64,000 nucleotides of DNA, taken from assembly GCA_027605045.1 (NCBI GenBank), contig JAQFWX010000016.1:1-64000 (forward strand), read 5' to 3'. Below the pieces are notes generated by a model. That model saw only the letters and a list, made by a program, of their open reading frames with translations, was not told the DNA's origin and ran no database searches. The translations under genes and the position numbers were made by a program. Positions 45,674 to 54,602 of the stretch are shown piece by piece (position 1 is the first letter of the stretch; the number at the start of each line of letters is the position of its first letter). This stretch comes from Phallus indusiatus. Taxonomy: Eukaryota > Basidiomycota > Agaricomycetes > Phallales > Phallaceae.

Positions 45674-47359
45674 CACGTCAACCCACACAACAGTACGCGG
45701 TACACGCGGAAACACTACATTCAGTGTTACAGGACCTACCTTCTGCACAACCAGCAGCAACCAGCACGCCCATCAGACCCACGCGAGCAGCAGATGACGC
45801 AGCCGCAGAGATAGAGAGAGGACGAGCTGAGCTGGATAGATCACGTCGAAACAGTCGACGTACCCCACCAGAGTTCGTGGCAACTCGTGACTACCTGGAA
45901 GATCAATCTACCAGACGAGTCAACGCGGGTCAAGGACCGCGTGATAAGAATAATCCTTCAGCTGCAGAGCTGGAAGAGTCAGCGAAAGACCTGGAAAGGA
46001 TGGCCGCTGAGGCAGCGCAACTGGCACGGGAAAAACGTTCCGAGGCATTAGACAAACGCACAATTGCGTTACAAGGGAAGGTTAGTAGGCAAGAACCGTA
46101 TGTCAACATGCAGGAAGACCTGCAGGAAGTGCGAGCAGCACGCACTGAACTGGCTAAAAGTAACCGAGAAATGGAAGCTGGCCAACGACCTGGCATCATC
46201 TTTGAGCAAGACCTCCCTAATCGCGCGGTGCCCACTCAGACTGCAGCACAACCAGGACCGTCAACAGTACATTCTGGTCCACCAGCAGACGCTGGTCAAG
46301 CACATGCTCCTACAACGTCCCCAACAACCAGAGCACCGGTTGTACCCAGAAGAAGAGCAACATCTGCCAGGGATCAGTACGAACAAATGAGAGAAGACCT
46401 CCGAGATATACCGGAGAGTAACGCTGGGCCTTTCATGCCCAAATACTATGATGACGAGGACTCGTCAGACGACGAAGAAGAAGCGTACGATCGCGGATAC
46501 TTCGAACGTGAAATGAGGGAAACCCCATTTGACGACCGAGAAGATAGACATAAACCTACGAAGAGGTTTAGAAGAGTTCAGGAAGACGAGGGGATAATTG
46601 TCATGGTGCAAGAAGCACTAGAGGAGTGCAAGGATGTAGTAGTATCAGCGTCCCCACTTGCGAAAGCGGGTGCAAAGATGCCATTATCCGTTATGTATAG
46701 CGGATCATCAAAGCCTGAAGACTTTGAGAAGTTCGTGACCTCTATTCTCAGATGGTTGAGGCTAAATAACCTACTCGGTGCAGCGTACGTCGAAGCACAT
46801 ATAGCCGTAGTCGGTATGCGACTAGATGGGGAGGCACACGAATGGTTCGTGGAGCACGTAGAACGAGGAGGTCGTTCAACCAAGGGTTGGGACTTGGTAA
46901 GACTATTCCGAAGGATGCACAATATGTTCTTGTCACCTACAAGCAAGAACCAGTCTGCACATAACTTCGATCACGCGAAGCAAGGTGCAAGGAGTGTACA
47001 CCGGTACATGAGTGAACTCCTGAAATTCGCAGCACGTCTAGTCCATCCACCGGACAGATACACCTTCAAACGAAAGTTCTTAGAAGGACTTGACGAGAGA
47101 ATTCGCAGTGAAGTCACCAAGAGGGGATTCCTGGCCGAAAACTCATCAATTCGACGACTGTACATAGCCGCGAACGACATAGAGCAAGCATGGGACTATA
47201 ATAAGTCAATACTAGCTCAACGTCAGACACCCGTAAAATCAACGGGTACCCATTCAAGCTTGGCCAGACAAGCTCAAGAGAACAACTACCGCGCTAAAAT
47301 CAAACCAAGCGGTATACCCACGAGGACTATTCCCCGTACGACCACGACTAGCAACGCGC
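45550..47359 (+). pseudogene. element B gag, main frame, cut by solo LTR
   Basis: Open in this frame from 45550. Contains an Ala/Arg/Glu-rich stretch of likely coiled coil (AAEIERGRAELDRSR; LAREKRSEALDKRT), an acidic patch (YYDDEDSSDDEEEAYDRGYF), then the capsid domain: MYSGSSKPEDFEKFVTSILR, AHIAVVGMRLDGEAHEWFV, FDHAKQGARSVHRYMSELLK, LEGLDERIRSEVTKRGFL. The frame is broken at 47360 by the LTR insertion; the next codons, ALAVRPATSSTTKPSRAS, resume at 49896. Confidence 0.85.
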
Positions 47360-47497
47360 TGTCGCGCACCAAAATCTTCCTTATTTGGTAATAGGGATGG
47401 TTCTTCCTAAAGCGGACTTCTAAATCTACTCTTCTTGAACAACTCACTTCCAGCTCGTTTGACACCCCAGTTCACCCAAAAATCAACAAACAATAAA

Positions 47498-48181
47498 ATG
47501 TTCAATCTTCGACTCTCTTCTTCCATTTCTTTCAAACACCCCTCTCCTTCTTCCAATTCCCGAGAACCATCCCCAGAAGAAGATGTTTTTCCCCCGGTCT
47601 TTCGTTATACTCATGATAGTCCTCGCACTCATGATTTGGATATCGAGACAACTCTATTTACGTATTATTCACCCACTCCTATTCTCGAAATGGACTCCAA
47701 GACCTTACTCCCAGTTTATTCGCACAAGGTCCCTCGATCTATCGATAAGTGTAGAAGTTCAGATATTGTACACCCCTTCTTGGCTTTCGGAAAAGAAATC
47801 TATATCGAAAAGGAACTAAGATGGTTCACTGTCACTCATGTTTATTCTACTCCAGAATCAGCCCTACAAGATTCATATTGTGTTTGGTTAACAGCACAAG
47901 TCGGATTAGATTACATGATAATGGTCCTGGATGTTCCCAGCCGATGGATCCTATCAGCATGTAATCACCAACCTGCTCTAGGATTTTATCGATCACCCAA
48001 TCCCATTCCTAAAGAACCACTAAACCCTTCTTTTCATGATTCCTCCCCTCCTCAATCTCCTACTACTTCCGAAATGACCATACGACCTCCCGATATCAAC
48101 AAACCCTTCGCACTCTTCGATGAGTCTGTTCTGGCATCCTGGAACGAACCCGATCAGAATCAGGAGAACAATAGAGAATAA
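47498..48181 (+). CDS. LTR-encoded protein X in the solo LTR
   Basis: 227 residues from ATG 47498, MFNLRLSSSISFKHPSPSSN, same relative place in the LTR as X of element A. Conserved with it: SPRTHDLDIETTLFTYYS, CRSSDIVHPFLAFGKEIYIE, WFTVTHVYSTPESALQDSY, MVLDVPSRW. Divergent elsewhere. The frame is intact in a solo LTR, where no element function remains. Confidence 0.75.
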   Translation: MFNLRLSSSISFKHPSPSSNSREPSPEEDVFPPVFRYTHDSPRTHDLDIETTLFTYYSPTPILEMDSKTLLPVYSHKVPRSIDKCRSSDIVHPFLAFGKEIYIEKELRWFTVTHVYSTPESALQDSYCVWLTAQVGLDYMIMVLDVPSRWILSACNHQPALGFYRSPNPIPKEPLNPSFHDSSPPQSPTTSEMTIRPPDINKPFALFDESVLASWNEPDQNQENNRE

Positions 48182-48283
48182 AAGGAATACTACAAGAGAA
48201 GTTTCGCACCTATCCATTCACCTAAAAACATCCTTCTTGTTTCGGAGCTTAAATTCTTTTCAACTTTTGTCTTTTTCACCATT

Positions 48284-48841
48284 ATGTCCATCCAACCTAT
48301 TGGCTATCGCACACTTTCCATCATTCCATTTCCTTTTTATCCCAATTTTAATTCTCCACCTCCATATAGAAGACATGATAACTTTCAGACTATGGTTCGC
48401 GAATATCAATTGGAGAGCGACGAAGTAGAAGTGGAAGAAGATAATCCCTGGCCACGATACGCCAATCCAGCGCTCAAGTTTCGGTATTTTTACGACGATC
48501 TACAATTACCCGATGAAGTCAAAGTAGACGAAAACGTTTATATACCGATTATGCAAGCATCGTATACTCTGATCGGGGCCCTCGTATCACATTGCCCTGG
48601 GATTCTCATTTGGCGTCTTATTTTCTATCGACCTGCCTTATTCCACAATTATGTTCTCTTTCTAGACGCTCCCTGGGATGTTTTTGTAGAACCCCCTTCC
48701 CACCAGCCTACAACTCCATTGCCAGAATATGAAGAACCCGAAGAACCTGCCCCCGATGCCCCTCGACTACGTACTAATCGAAATCGCATGCGACCTATGC
48801 AAATTATACCAAGACCTAGTCAACGAAGAAGATTAGAATAG
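48284..48841 (+). CDS. LTR-encoded protein Y in the solo LTR
   Basis: 185 residues from ATG 48284 (MSIQPIGYRTLSIIPFPFYP). Core: FRYFYDDLQLPDEVKVDENV, YIPIMQASYTLIGALV, GILIWRLIFYRPALFHNYVL, FLDAPWDVFV, then a Pro/Glu-rich linker and basic C terminus (RNRMRPMQIIPRPSQRRR). It keeps YDDLxL, LIWRL and LDAP/VDAP with the element A copies. Its frame is intact and gives the reference for the broken A copies. A VYI...W...LDxP pattern also resembles X. Confidence 0.72.
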   Translation: MSIQPIGYRTLSIIPFPFYPNFNSPPPYRRHDNFQTMVREYQLESDEVEVEEDNPWPRYANPALKFRYFYDDLQLPDEVKVDENVYIPIMQASYTLIGALVSHCPGILIWRLIFYRPALFHNYVLFLDAPWDVFVEPPSHQPTTPLPEYEEPEEPAPDAPRLRTNRNRMRPMQIIPRPSQRRRLE

Positions 48842-49334
48842 TATCTATCGATCAGAACACCATACGATATAACTAAGATCTCCCCCTTGGCCTATGCTGA
48901 GCTCCATGCTGATCTGGTGCGCGATCCAAGGATACTAAGCATAGCCTTAGGATTCATGAATGTATTATATTCATGACGAAGACGATCCTATCGATGGATG
49001 ACCGATCAGTAAGAAGATTAGGGTGGTAACGATGCGATTCAGGATAAAGAGGCAGCGCGGGAAGAGTTGGGTGCCAGTTCTGACAAAGGCTGTGTCTTAG
49101 GCCGGTTTTGTTCCTTTGTTGGTTTTTCTTTTGTTCTTTTGTTTGGGTTTTCATCATTTCTCCTATTTGATTTGTGATATCATTCTTTTGTTGTACTTAT
49201 ATTACTCATTCCTCTCTCGCACCCCCCCTATTTCATATTTCTTTTTGTTCCCTTTTGTTCTTTTTGTTTCTTTCTATTTGTCATCTTGGTGAACGATGAA
49301 TAATCGTCTTACCAATGCTACGTTTCTTGAAAGG

Positions 49335-49342
49335 TATAAATA
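49335..49342 (+). promoter_or_regulatory. TATA box in solo LTR
   Basis: TATAAATA followed by CTGCATGTAAATACTTGTAAC, conserved with the element A LTRs. It lies about 500 bp downstream of Y. If still active it would drive transcripts into the element B pol. Confidence 0.6.
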
Positions 49343-49895
49343 CTGCATGTAAATACTTGTAACAGCAGCAATCTACCGATACGGGTTGTCTCACAGTTTA
49401 AGTCCAGTTCAGTTTAAGTCAAGCTCAGTTCAAGTTCAAGTCAAGTTTCGTCTCTAGTCTAATTCTACGCTCACATCTTTATCTTTGGATTAACTCTGAG
49501 TGAGGTCTCGGAGTATAAACTAGCGATTTTCATTTCAATTTTATTGTCGCTTCACTAACTCGCAGAAGGATAACTGTCATCCTTGATTGTAGATCCTCCG
49601 TACTAAGTCACAACTCAAGTCTTTTGCCGACGCCTGTTCATTATATCACTTGCACATTTGCATACGATCTCTCCTAGTCGTTGCAGTTGTTGTTGGTGTT
49701 TTATCTGTGTTGGTTTCGATATCAGCGCATACATCCCCATATCCCCATTCCCCATCTACCCGTTCTCTCATTACCCGAAATCAGCACCAGGACCCGCTCC
49801 ACGGTAGACTAACGACCTCTATAATCAAATATCTCGTAGTTATTCCGATCACTTATAGCCGGCATACACTAAGCTATATTCATCGGATCGTTACA

Positions 49896-52800
49896 GCGCT
49901 AGCTGTAAGACCAGCGACGAGCAGTACGACTAAGCCGTCGAGAGCGTCGACTACCACGACAACTCGACCAGTCAGCTCAGGAACGCAAGCCCGAAGCAGT
50001 AGCACCGTACTGAAGTGCTATGAATGTGGACAGACTGGCCACCTAAGACCACAATGCCCTAGAAAGGGACAGGTACGCGGCGGCGCTAACGTAATGCACG
50101 TTGAGGAGGAAGATGAAGACGATGCGGACGAGCTGCTCGACGCAATTATAGAGGAAGAAACGGGAGTTAACATACTAGAAGTGGAGGAATCCCCACAGTA
50201 TGATGACGCTGAACAAGGTCAAGACACCGCGGAAGCAGCGGACTACGGGGGAGGGGACCACTATGAGTGGGACGAGAATGAAGACGCAGTAGGCGCATAC
50301 ATGATGGTGATAACCGAAGATCACGGTTATGATGAAAGAAGACTACTTGTTATCAAACAAGGCTCGTCCACCATTGGGACGATTAAGTCACAGGAAGAAC
50401 CCCTGTATGACCACACGATGAGACCTAAGTCAAGGGCTCCAAAGCGTGATAAAGAATCAATAAAACCTCTAGAGGGTTACTGGCTCGTAAACGGCCAATT
50501 AGCGCATTGTTTGATTGACAGTGGATGTCAAGGCATGATAATGTCACCATCATTCTCGCTCACGACTGGAGTGAAGACATTCAAACTGGATAAGCCAGTA
50601 TCACTGCAGCTCGCAGTGAAAGGAAGTAAGTCCGTAATACAGTATGGAACGTATACCCGAATAGAATTTGGGGACATTAGTGTATTAGAATACTTTGACA
50701 TAGTCAACATTGACTACTACGACGTCATAATTGGCGTACCATTCCTGAAAAGGTATGACATCTGCCTGGACTTTGGCAACGGAATAATCACCCGGGATGG
50801 AGGAGTAATCACTCCAGTGGAACGGTTCACTGAAATACCTGACACCACGGATGAGCCCACCGAGTTAAGTGAAAGCTTAGCCATAGCATCAGCACGCCCC
50901 ATAACTACTACGTCTAACGCAGTAGCAGTGAGACGGAAGATCCGAGTACCGGAACTTAAGGATGAGAACCTACCCGCGCTACGCGAGTACTGGAAGGAGG
51001 AGTACAGCGACTTATTCGGGCCAGTGCCGAATAGACTCCCCCCATTTAGGGATGTAAATCATCATATCCCATTAATAGAACCTAACAAGGTTATCCGGTA
51101 CAGACTACCGAAGTGCCCAGATGCCCTCAAGCCACTGCTGGCTGAAAAAATAGAGCGCTACACGCAAGCAGGTTGGTGGGAACCGACTGTCGCACAGCAA
51201 GCCATCCCTATGCTATGCCTGTTTAAGAAGGCATTATCAGGACTACGCATGGTATTCGATCTGCGTCAACAGAATGACAATACGTTGAAAGACGTGACCC
51301 CGTTTCCAGATCAGGAGACCATTCACCAAGACGTGGCGAGACACAAGTACAGCTCGAAAATTGACCTAACGGAAGCTTACGAGCAAGTCAGAATTGCTCT
51401 GGAAGACGTGGATAAGACCACGTTCTCGACGATATACGGCACGTTTAAAAGCCATGTTATGCAACAAGGTGATTGCAACGCGCCTTCGACATTCCAGAGA
51501 TTGATGACCCATATATTCCGGGACCACATCGGAAGAAACATACACTCGTACATCGACGACGTGTTCATCTACTCAATGACGATCCAACAACACCAGGAAC
51601 ATCTGGAGATTGCCTTCTCGAGATTGAGGAAGGAACAACTTTACCTAAGTCAGAAGAAAGTTGACTTATACTCCAAACGATTGGAGTGCCTAGGACACAT
51701 CATCGACGACAATGGTATCCACCCAGATATGGATAAGATGGATAAAATTCGCGACTGGAGAACCCCACATACGTTCAACGACGTTCAGAAGTTCTTAGGG
51801 CTGGTGCAATACGTTGCCGCCTACCTTCCGGGAGTCGCTACTTACACTTCCCCATTGTCGGGATGTACCCACAACAACAGGCAATTCGAGTGGACACCGG
51901 CACTAGAATGCTGTTTCAACGCAATCAAAGCGTTGACGAAGAACGCCCCAGTTCTTAAACCTATCAATCCTGATAGCGACGAGCCAATTTGGCTTGTAAC
52001 CGATGGATCCAAGTGTGGCGTCGGTGCGTACTATGGTCAAGGCGCAAGTTGGCAAACCTGCAGACCCGCAGGGTTTATGTCTAAGAAATTCACCCCGGCA
52101 CAGTACAACTACCGGACTCATGAGCACGAGCTCATCGCAGTACTTGAAGCACTGAATAAGTGGGAAGACAAACTACTAGGTCGTAACTTCACCCTAGTAA
52201 CAGATAACGAGGCCTTGAAACACTTCAAGACACAGCCCCGTATGTCGCCTAGACAGGCGAGATGGTACGAGTATCTCTCTCGTTTCGACTACGAAACGAT
52301 TCACATCAAAGGTGAGACCAACACGGTCGCAGATGGACTCTCGAGATATTTCGAGGATGACCTACCTAACGAGATACACCCACCTGAGAACTACGTCAAC
52401 ATTGACGTGAAACTAGATCCAACAGGGGATCAGCTACCTCCTGAAAGGAAAAGCGAACTCAGAATCAGTGCGGCGAGACGCATTAACACTCGGGCGAAAG
52501 CTAGAGTCCAACAACAGACGGCTGAACAAGCGTCCATTGAACAACGACCAGCATCCATTGAAGAAGTGGATACAGACGACGAAGATGTACTGGCAGTCAC
52601 AGCGCAGCATAGCAGTAAAACGCTTAAAGCCAAGATTGAAGGTTTTGAAGGATTAGCTGATCTGATAAAGAGCGGCTATAAGGACGACACAACACTGAAG
52701 AAAGTGTTAGAAAACCCTGATGCATACAAAGGGTTTGGGATGAAAAACCAGCTACTGTACACGAAGAATCAGTTTTCCCGTGACGTGGTCTGCATACCCC

Positions 52801-53518
52801 ATCACTTATTTTACCAGGGGAGGAAGCTGGTAGAGATCATCATTAGTGAAGCACACGAAATTGTGGGACACTTCGGATGCTATAAAACGTCGCAATACAT
52901 TAGACAAGTGTATTGGTGGAGGACGATGGCAGAGGACATCGATGAATACTGCAAATCGTGCGGTAAATGTCAAACGAATAAGGATGACAATAGACATCCT
53001 AGCGGTCTACTGAAGACGCTACCCATTCCCAATAAACCATGGGAATCAGTCGGAATGGACTTTATAGGCCCATTACCAGCATCAAAAGGACATGACTTCT
53101 TACTAGTCATAATTGACAGATTGACATCAATGGTGAGACTCATGCCCACCACCACGAAGCTAACTGCGAAAAGCGCAGCACACCTGTACTTCGAAGGTGT
53201 AGTTAGGCATCATGGCGTGCCAGCTTCCATCGTCAGTGACAGAGATACCAGATTCACCGCGAAATTCTGGAAAGAACTACAGCGGCTAATAGGGACAAAA
53301 CTCCTCATGTCCACTTCATTCCACCCACAGACGGATGGAGCAACAGAGCGGGCGAACCGCTCCATAGGACAAGTATTACGTTCTATAATAGATAACGACC
53401 AAAAGGATTGGGCTGAATGTATCCCGATGGCGGAATTCACACTAAACAGTAGCACGAGCGAAACGACTAAGTTCACGCCATTCAAACTTAACTACGGATA
53501 CACCCCTGCACTAGGGCG
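49896..53518 (+). pseudogene. element B pol: knuckle, protease, RT, RNase H, integrase
   Basis: The frame continues from gag after the insert. Zinc knuckle CYECGQTGHLRPQC (about 50.02-50.06 kb), protease with LIDSGCQGMIM (DSG) at about 50.52 kb, RT with LRMVFDLRQQNDNTLKDVTP and YIDDVFIY (about 51.55 kb), RNase H WLVTDGSKCGVGAYYGQ, integrase zinc finger HEIVGHFGCYKTSQYIRQ...CKSCGKC, core with MDFIGPLPASKGHDFLLV, SDRDTRFTAKFWKELQ and HPQTDGATERANRSIG. No internal stop was seen in this stretch. The frame leaves homology after NYGYTPALGR (53518), where an insert begins. An upstream open frame that extends back into the solo LTR tail is not part of the gene. Confidence 0.87.
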
Positions 53519-53653
53519 TGTTGGAATTTGCAGTCTCGCGCGTCAACAGACGCACCCACAACAGTCCATTCCCATCTCGCCGTACCGGACTATTTTTCAT
53601 TTATATTTTTCCACGGTCATTCTTCTTATATACTTTGTATTCGATATTTGAGT

Positions 53654-53680
53654 ACTTCAGTTGTTTCCCACAACTGAAGT
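53654..53680. repeat. perfect hairpin, copy 1
   Basis: ACTTCAGTTGT and ACAACTGAAGT form a perfect 11 bp inverted repeat separated by five bases (TTCCC). The same sequence recurs at 53767. Confidence 0.85.
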
Positions 53681-53766
53681 GTACGTCTATTTTGTTCAGT
53701 CTCATTTATTATTCGTAGCTAATGTACCATAGTTTACTTCGTTTATTCAGGTACATTATATATTAG

Positions 53767-53790
53767 TTCAGTTGTTTCCCACAACTGAAG
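53767..53790. repeat. hairpin, copy 2
   Basis: TTCAGTTGT TTCCC ACAACTGAA, the same hairpin 113 bp further on, followed by TTTTACTTCGTTTATTCAG, which also repeats sequence seen between the two hairpins (TTTACTTCGTTTATTCAGG, about 53.73 kb). Confidence 0.82.
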
Positions 53791-53817
53791 TTTTACTTCG
53801 TTTATTCAGATTCTAGA

Positions 53818-54043
53818 GGGCGACAGCTCAACACAGACACCAAGTTCAATGGTGTGAAGCAATTCGCATTACAAGCGAAATGGAATCTTATGGCCGCACA
53901 CGATGCCATAATTGCGAGTCGTGTGAAACAAACCATGCACGCGAACACTCACAGACGAGATGCGCCTGTTTACAAAGAGGGCGACCTCGTGTACCTTTCT
54001 ACGAAGAACATATCTCTACCAAAGGGTAGATCCAGTAAGTTGG
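53818..54043 (+). pseudogene. element B integrase C-terminal fragment
   Basis: Reads QLNTDTKFNGVKQFALQAKW, AHDAIIASRVKQTMHANTHR and VYKEGDLVYLSTKNISLPKG, the region after the integrase core with the GDLVYLST signature, then SSKLV where element C begins (54044). The expected PRYxGP-type continuation is missing and is not found right of element C. Confidence 0.8.
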
Positions 54044-54439
54044 TGTCAGGGTACGCTACCGCCGTCTCTCATTTTCTTATTTATTATCATCGGCATCTTT
54101 TCTTTTCTATTTTATTTATCATTTCCATATTTTACTTTCACTCTCCGTTTCCTTGTTCTGTCTCTATTCCACTTTCTCTACTCGCGCGCGTCGCGCGCTC
54201 GTACCCGGCGTGATGCCCGTGACATCACGTCGCTTAGGTTCGGCTTGGGCGCCTGGCACTTAGCTGTGTCAGGGCCGCACGCCGCGTCGTCGTTTTATGT
54301 ATATAGTCGTTGTACCTAGAGTGAGGGTCCCTAAGCTTGTTCTCTTAGGATCCCCTCCCTCTAGGTGAGTAGTTAGTTTCCCTTCCAATATATTCACTTA
54401 GGATCCCCTCCCTCTAGTCTGAGCTGAGTAGCCCTAACA
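54044..54439 (+). repeat. 5' LTR of element C (396 bp)
   Basis: TGTCAGGGTACGCTACC to GAGTAGCCCTAACA. It has the motif GGATCCCCTCCCTCTAG twice, 53 bp apart (54348 and 54401). It resembles the inverted solo LTR at 60285 in keeping both copies and the CTAGTCTGAG ending. Confidence 0.95.
54300..54343 (+). promoter_or_regulatory. TATA box and predicted transcript start of element C
   Basis: TATATAG at 54300-54306; 33 bases downstream is AAGCTTGTTCT (54333-54343), which is exactly complementary to the presumed primer-binding site after the LTR. This is the normal distance for an RNA start. Confidence 0.6.
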
Positions 54440-54441
54440 GT

Positions 54442-54452
54442 AGAACAAGCTT
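54442..54452 (+). other. self-priming binding site of element C
   Basis: AGAACAAGCTT, two bases after the LTR end. Its reverse complement is AAGCTTGTTCT, found at the predicted 5' end of the transcript (54333). In Tf1-type elements the first 11 bases of the RNA pair with such a site and prime reverse transcription without a tRNA. No TGG-type tRNA site is present here. Confidence 0.65.
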
Positions 54453-54602
54453 CTACTCGCAGACTGGCCGTTTTATCGACACTCGCTATCGAAAAATCGC
54501 GCTCGACACCGACTATCGCAGTGTCGTATTTTTCCTTCGAGTCCCGTCTATAACCGACCCCTCTGCTCCATCTTAAAAACCCCATTTTCCTTTCTCTCTC
54601 TC

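Larger units (their letters stand above)
47360..49895 (+). mobile_element. solo LTR (2536 bp) of an element A relative, inserted in element B gag
   Basis: Starts TGTCGCGCACCAAAATCTTC and ends CATCGGATCGTTACA, matching both ends of the element A LTR in the reverse sense. It is flanked by GCGC on both sides (47356-47359 and 49896-49899), so a single-LTR remnant of an insertion, with the internal region lost. Overall it is clearly diverged from the A LTRs in DNA, but the end sequences, the TATA region and the X and Y proteins are kept. Confidence 0.9.
53519..53817 (+). mobile_element. 299 bp solo LTR-like insertion in element B integrase
   Basis: Begins TGTTGGAATTTGC and ends GATTCTAGA; flanked by GGGCG at 53514-53518 and 53818-53822 (or six bases, AGGGCG). 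Removing it with one repeat restores the integrase frame exactly (ALGR, then QLNTDTKFNG). It has a TATA-like TATATAC (about 53.63 kb) and two copies of a hairpin. TGTTGGA is a common start of Ty1/copia LTRs, but the right end is not the usual CA, so the family is uncertain. Confidence 0.75.
44996..54043 (+). mobile_element. Ty3/gypsy retrotransposon element B, nested and truncated
   Basis: Gag-pol of an older element, with neither LTR found. From left: a short leader (44996-45106), gag N terminus, gag, [solo LTR insert 47360-49895], zinc knuckle, protease, RT, RNase H, integrase, [insert 53519-53817], integrase C terminus, then it is cut by element C at 54044. Taking out both inserts with one copy of each target repeat joins the frame. 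The absence of its 5' LTR next to A and its 3' LTR next to C suggests both ends were lost. Confidence 0.85.

Noticed and set aside
49650..53651. A single 1333-codon open frame starting in the solo LTR tail
   Set aside because: Its first 82 codons are LTR sequence and its last 45 or so belong to the 299 bp insert. The true coding part is 49896-53518.
53854..54319. Open frames running from element B integrase into the C LTR (ending SYPA or SRCT)
   Set aside because: They cross the LTR boundary at 54044. The LTR part recurs with the other C LTR copies and is not a gene.
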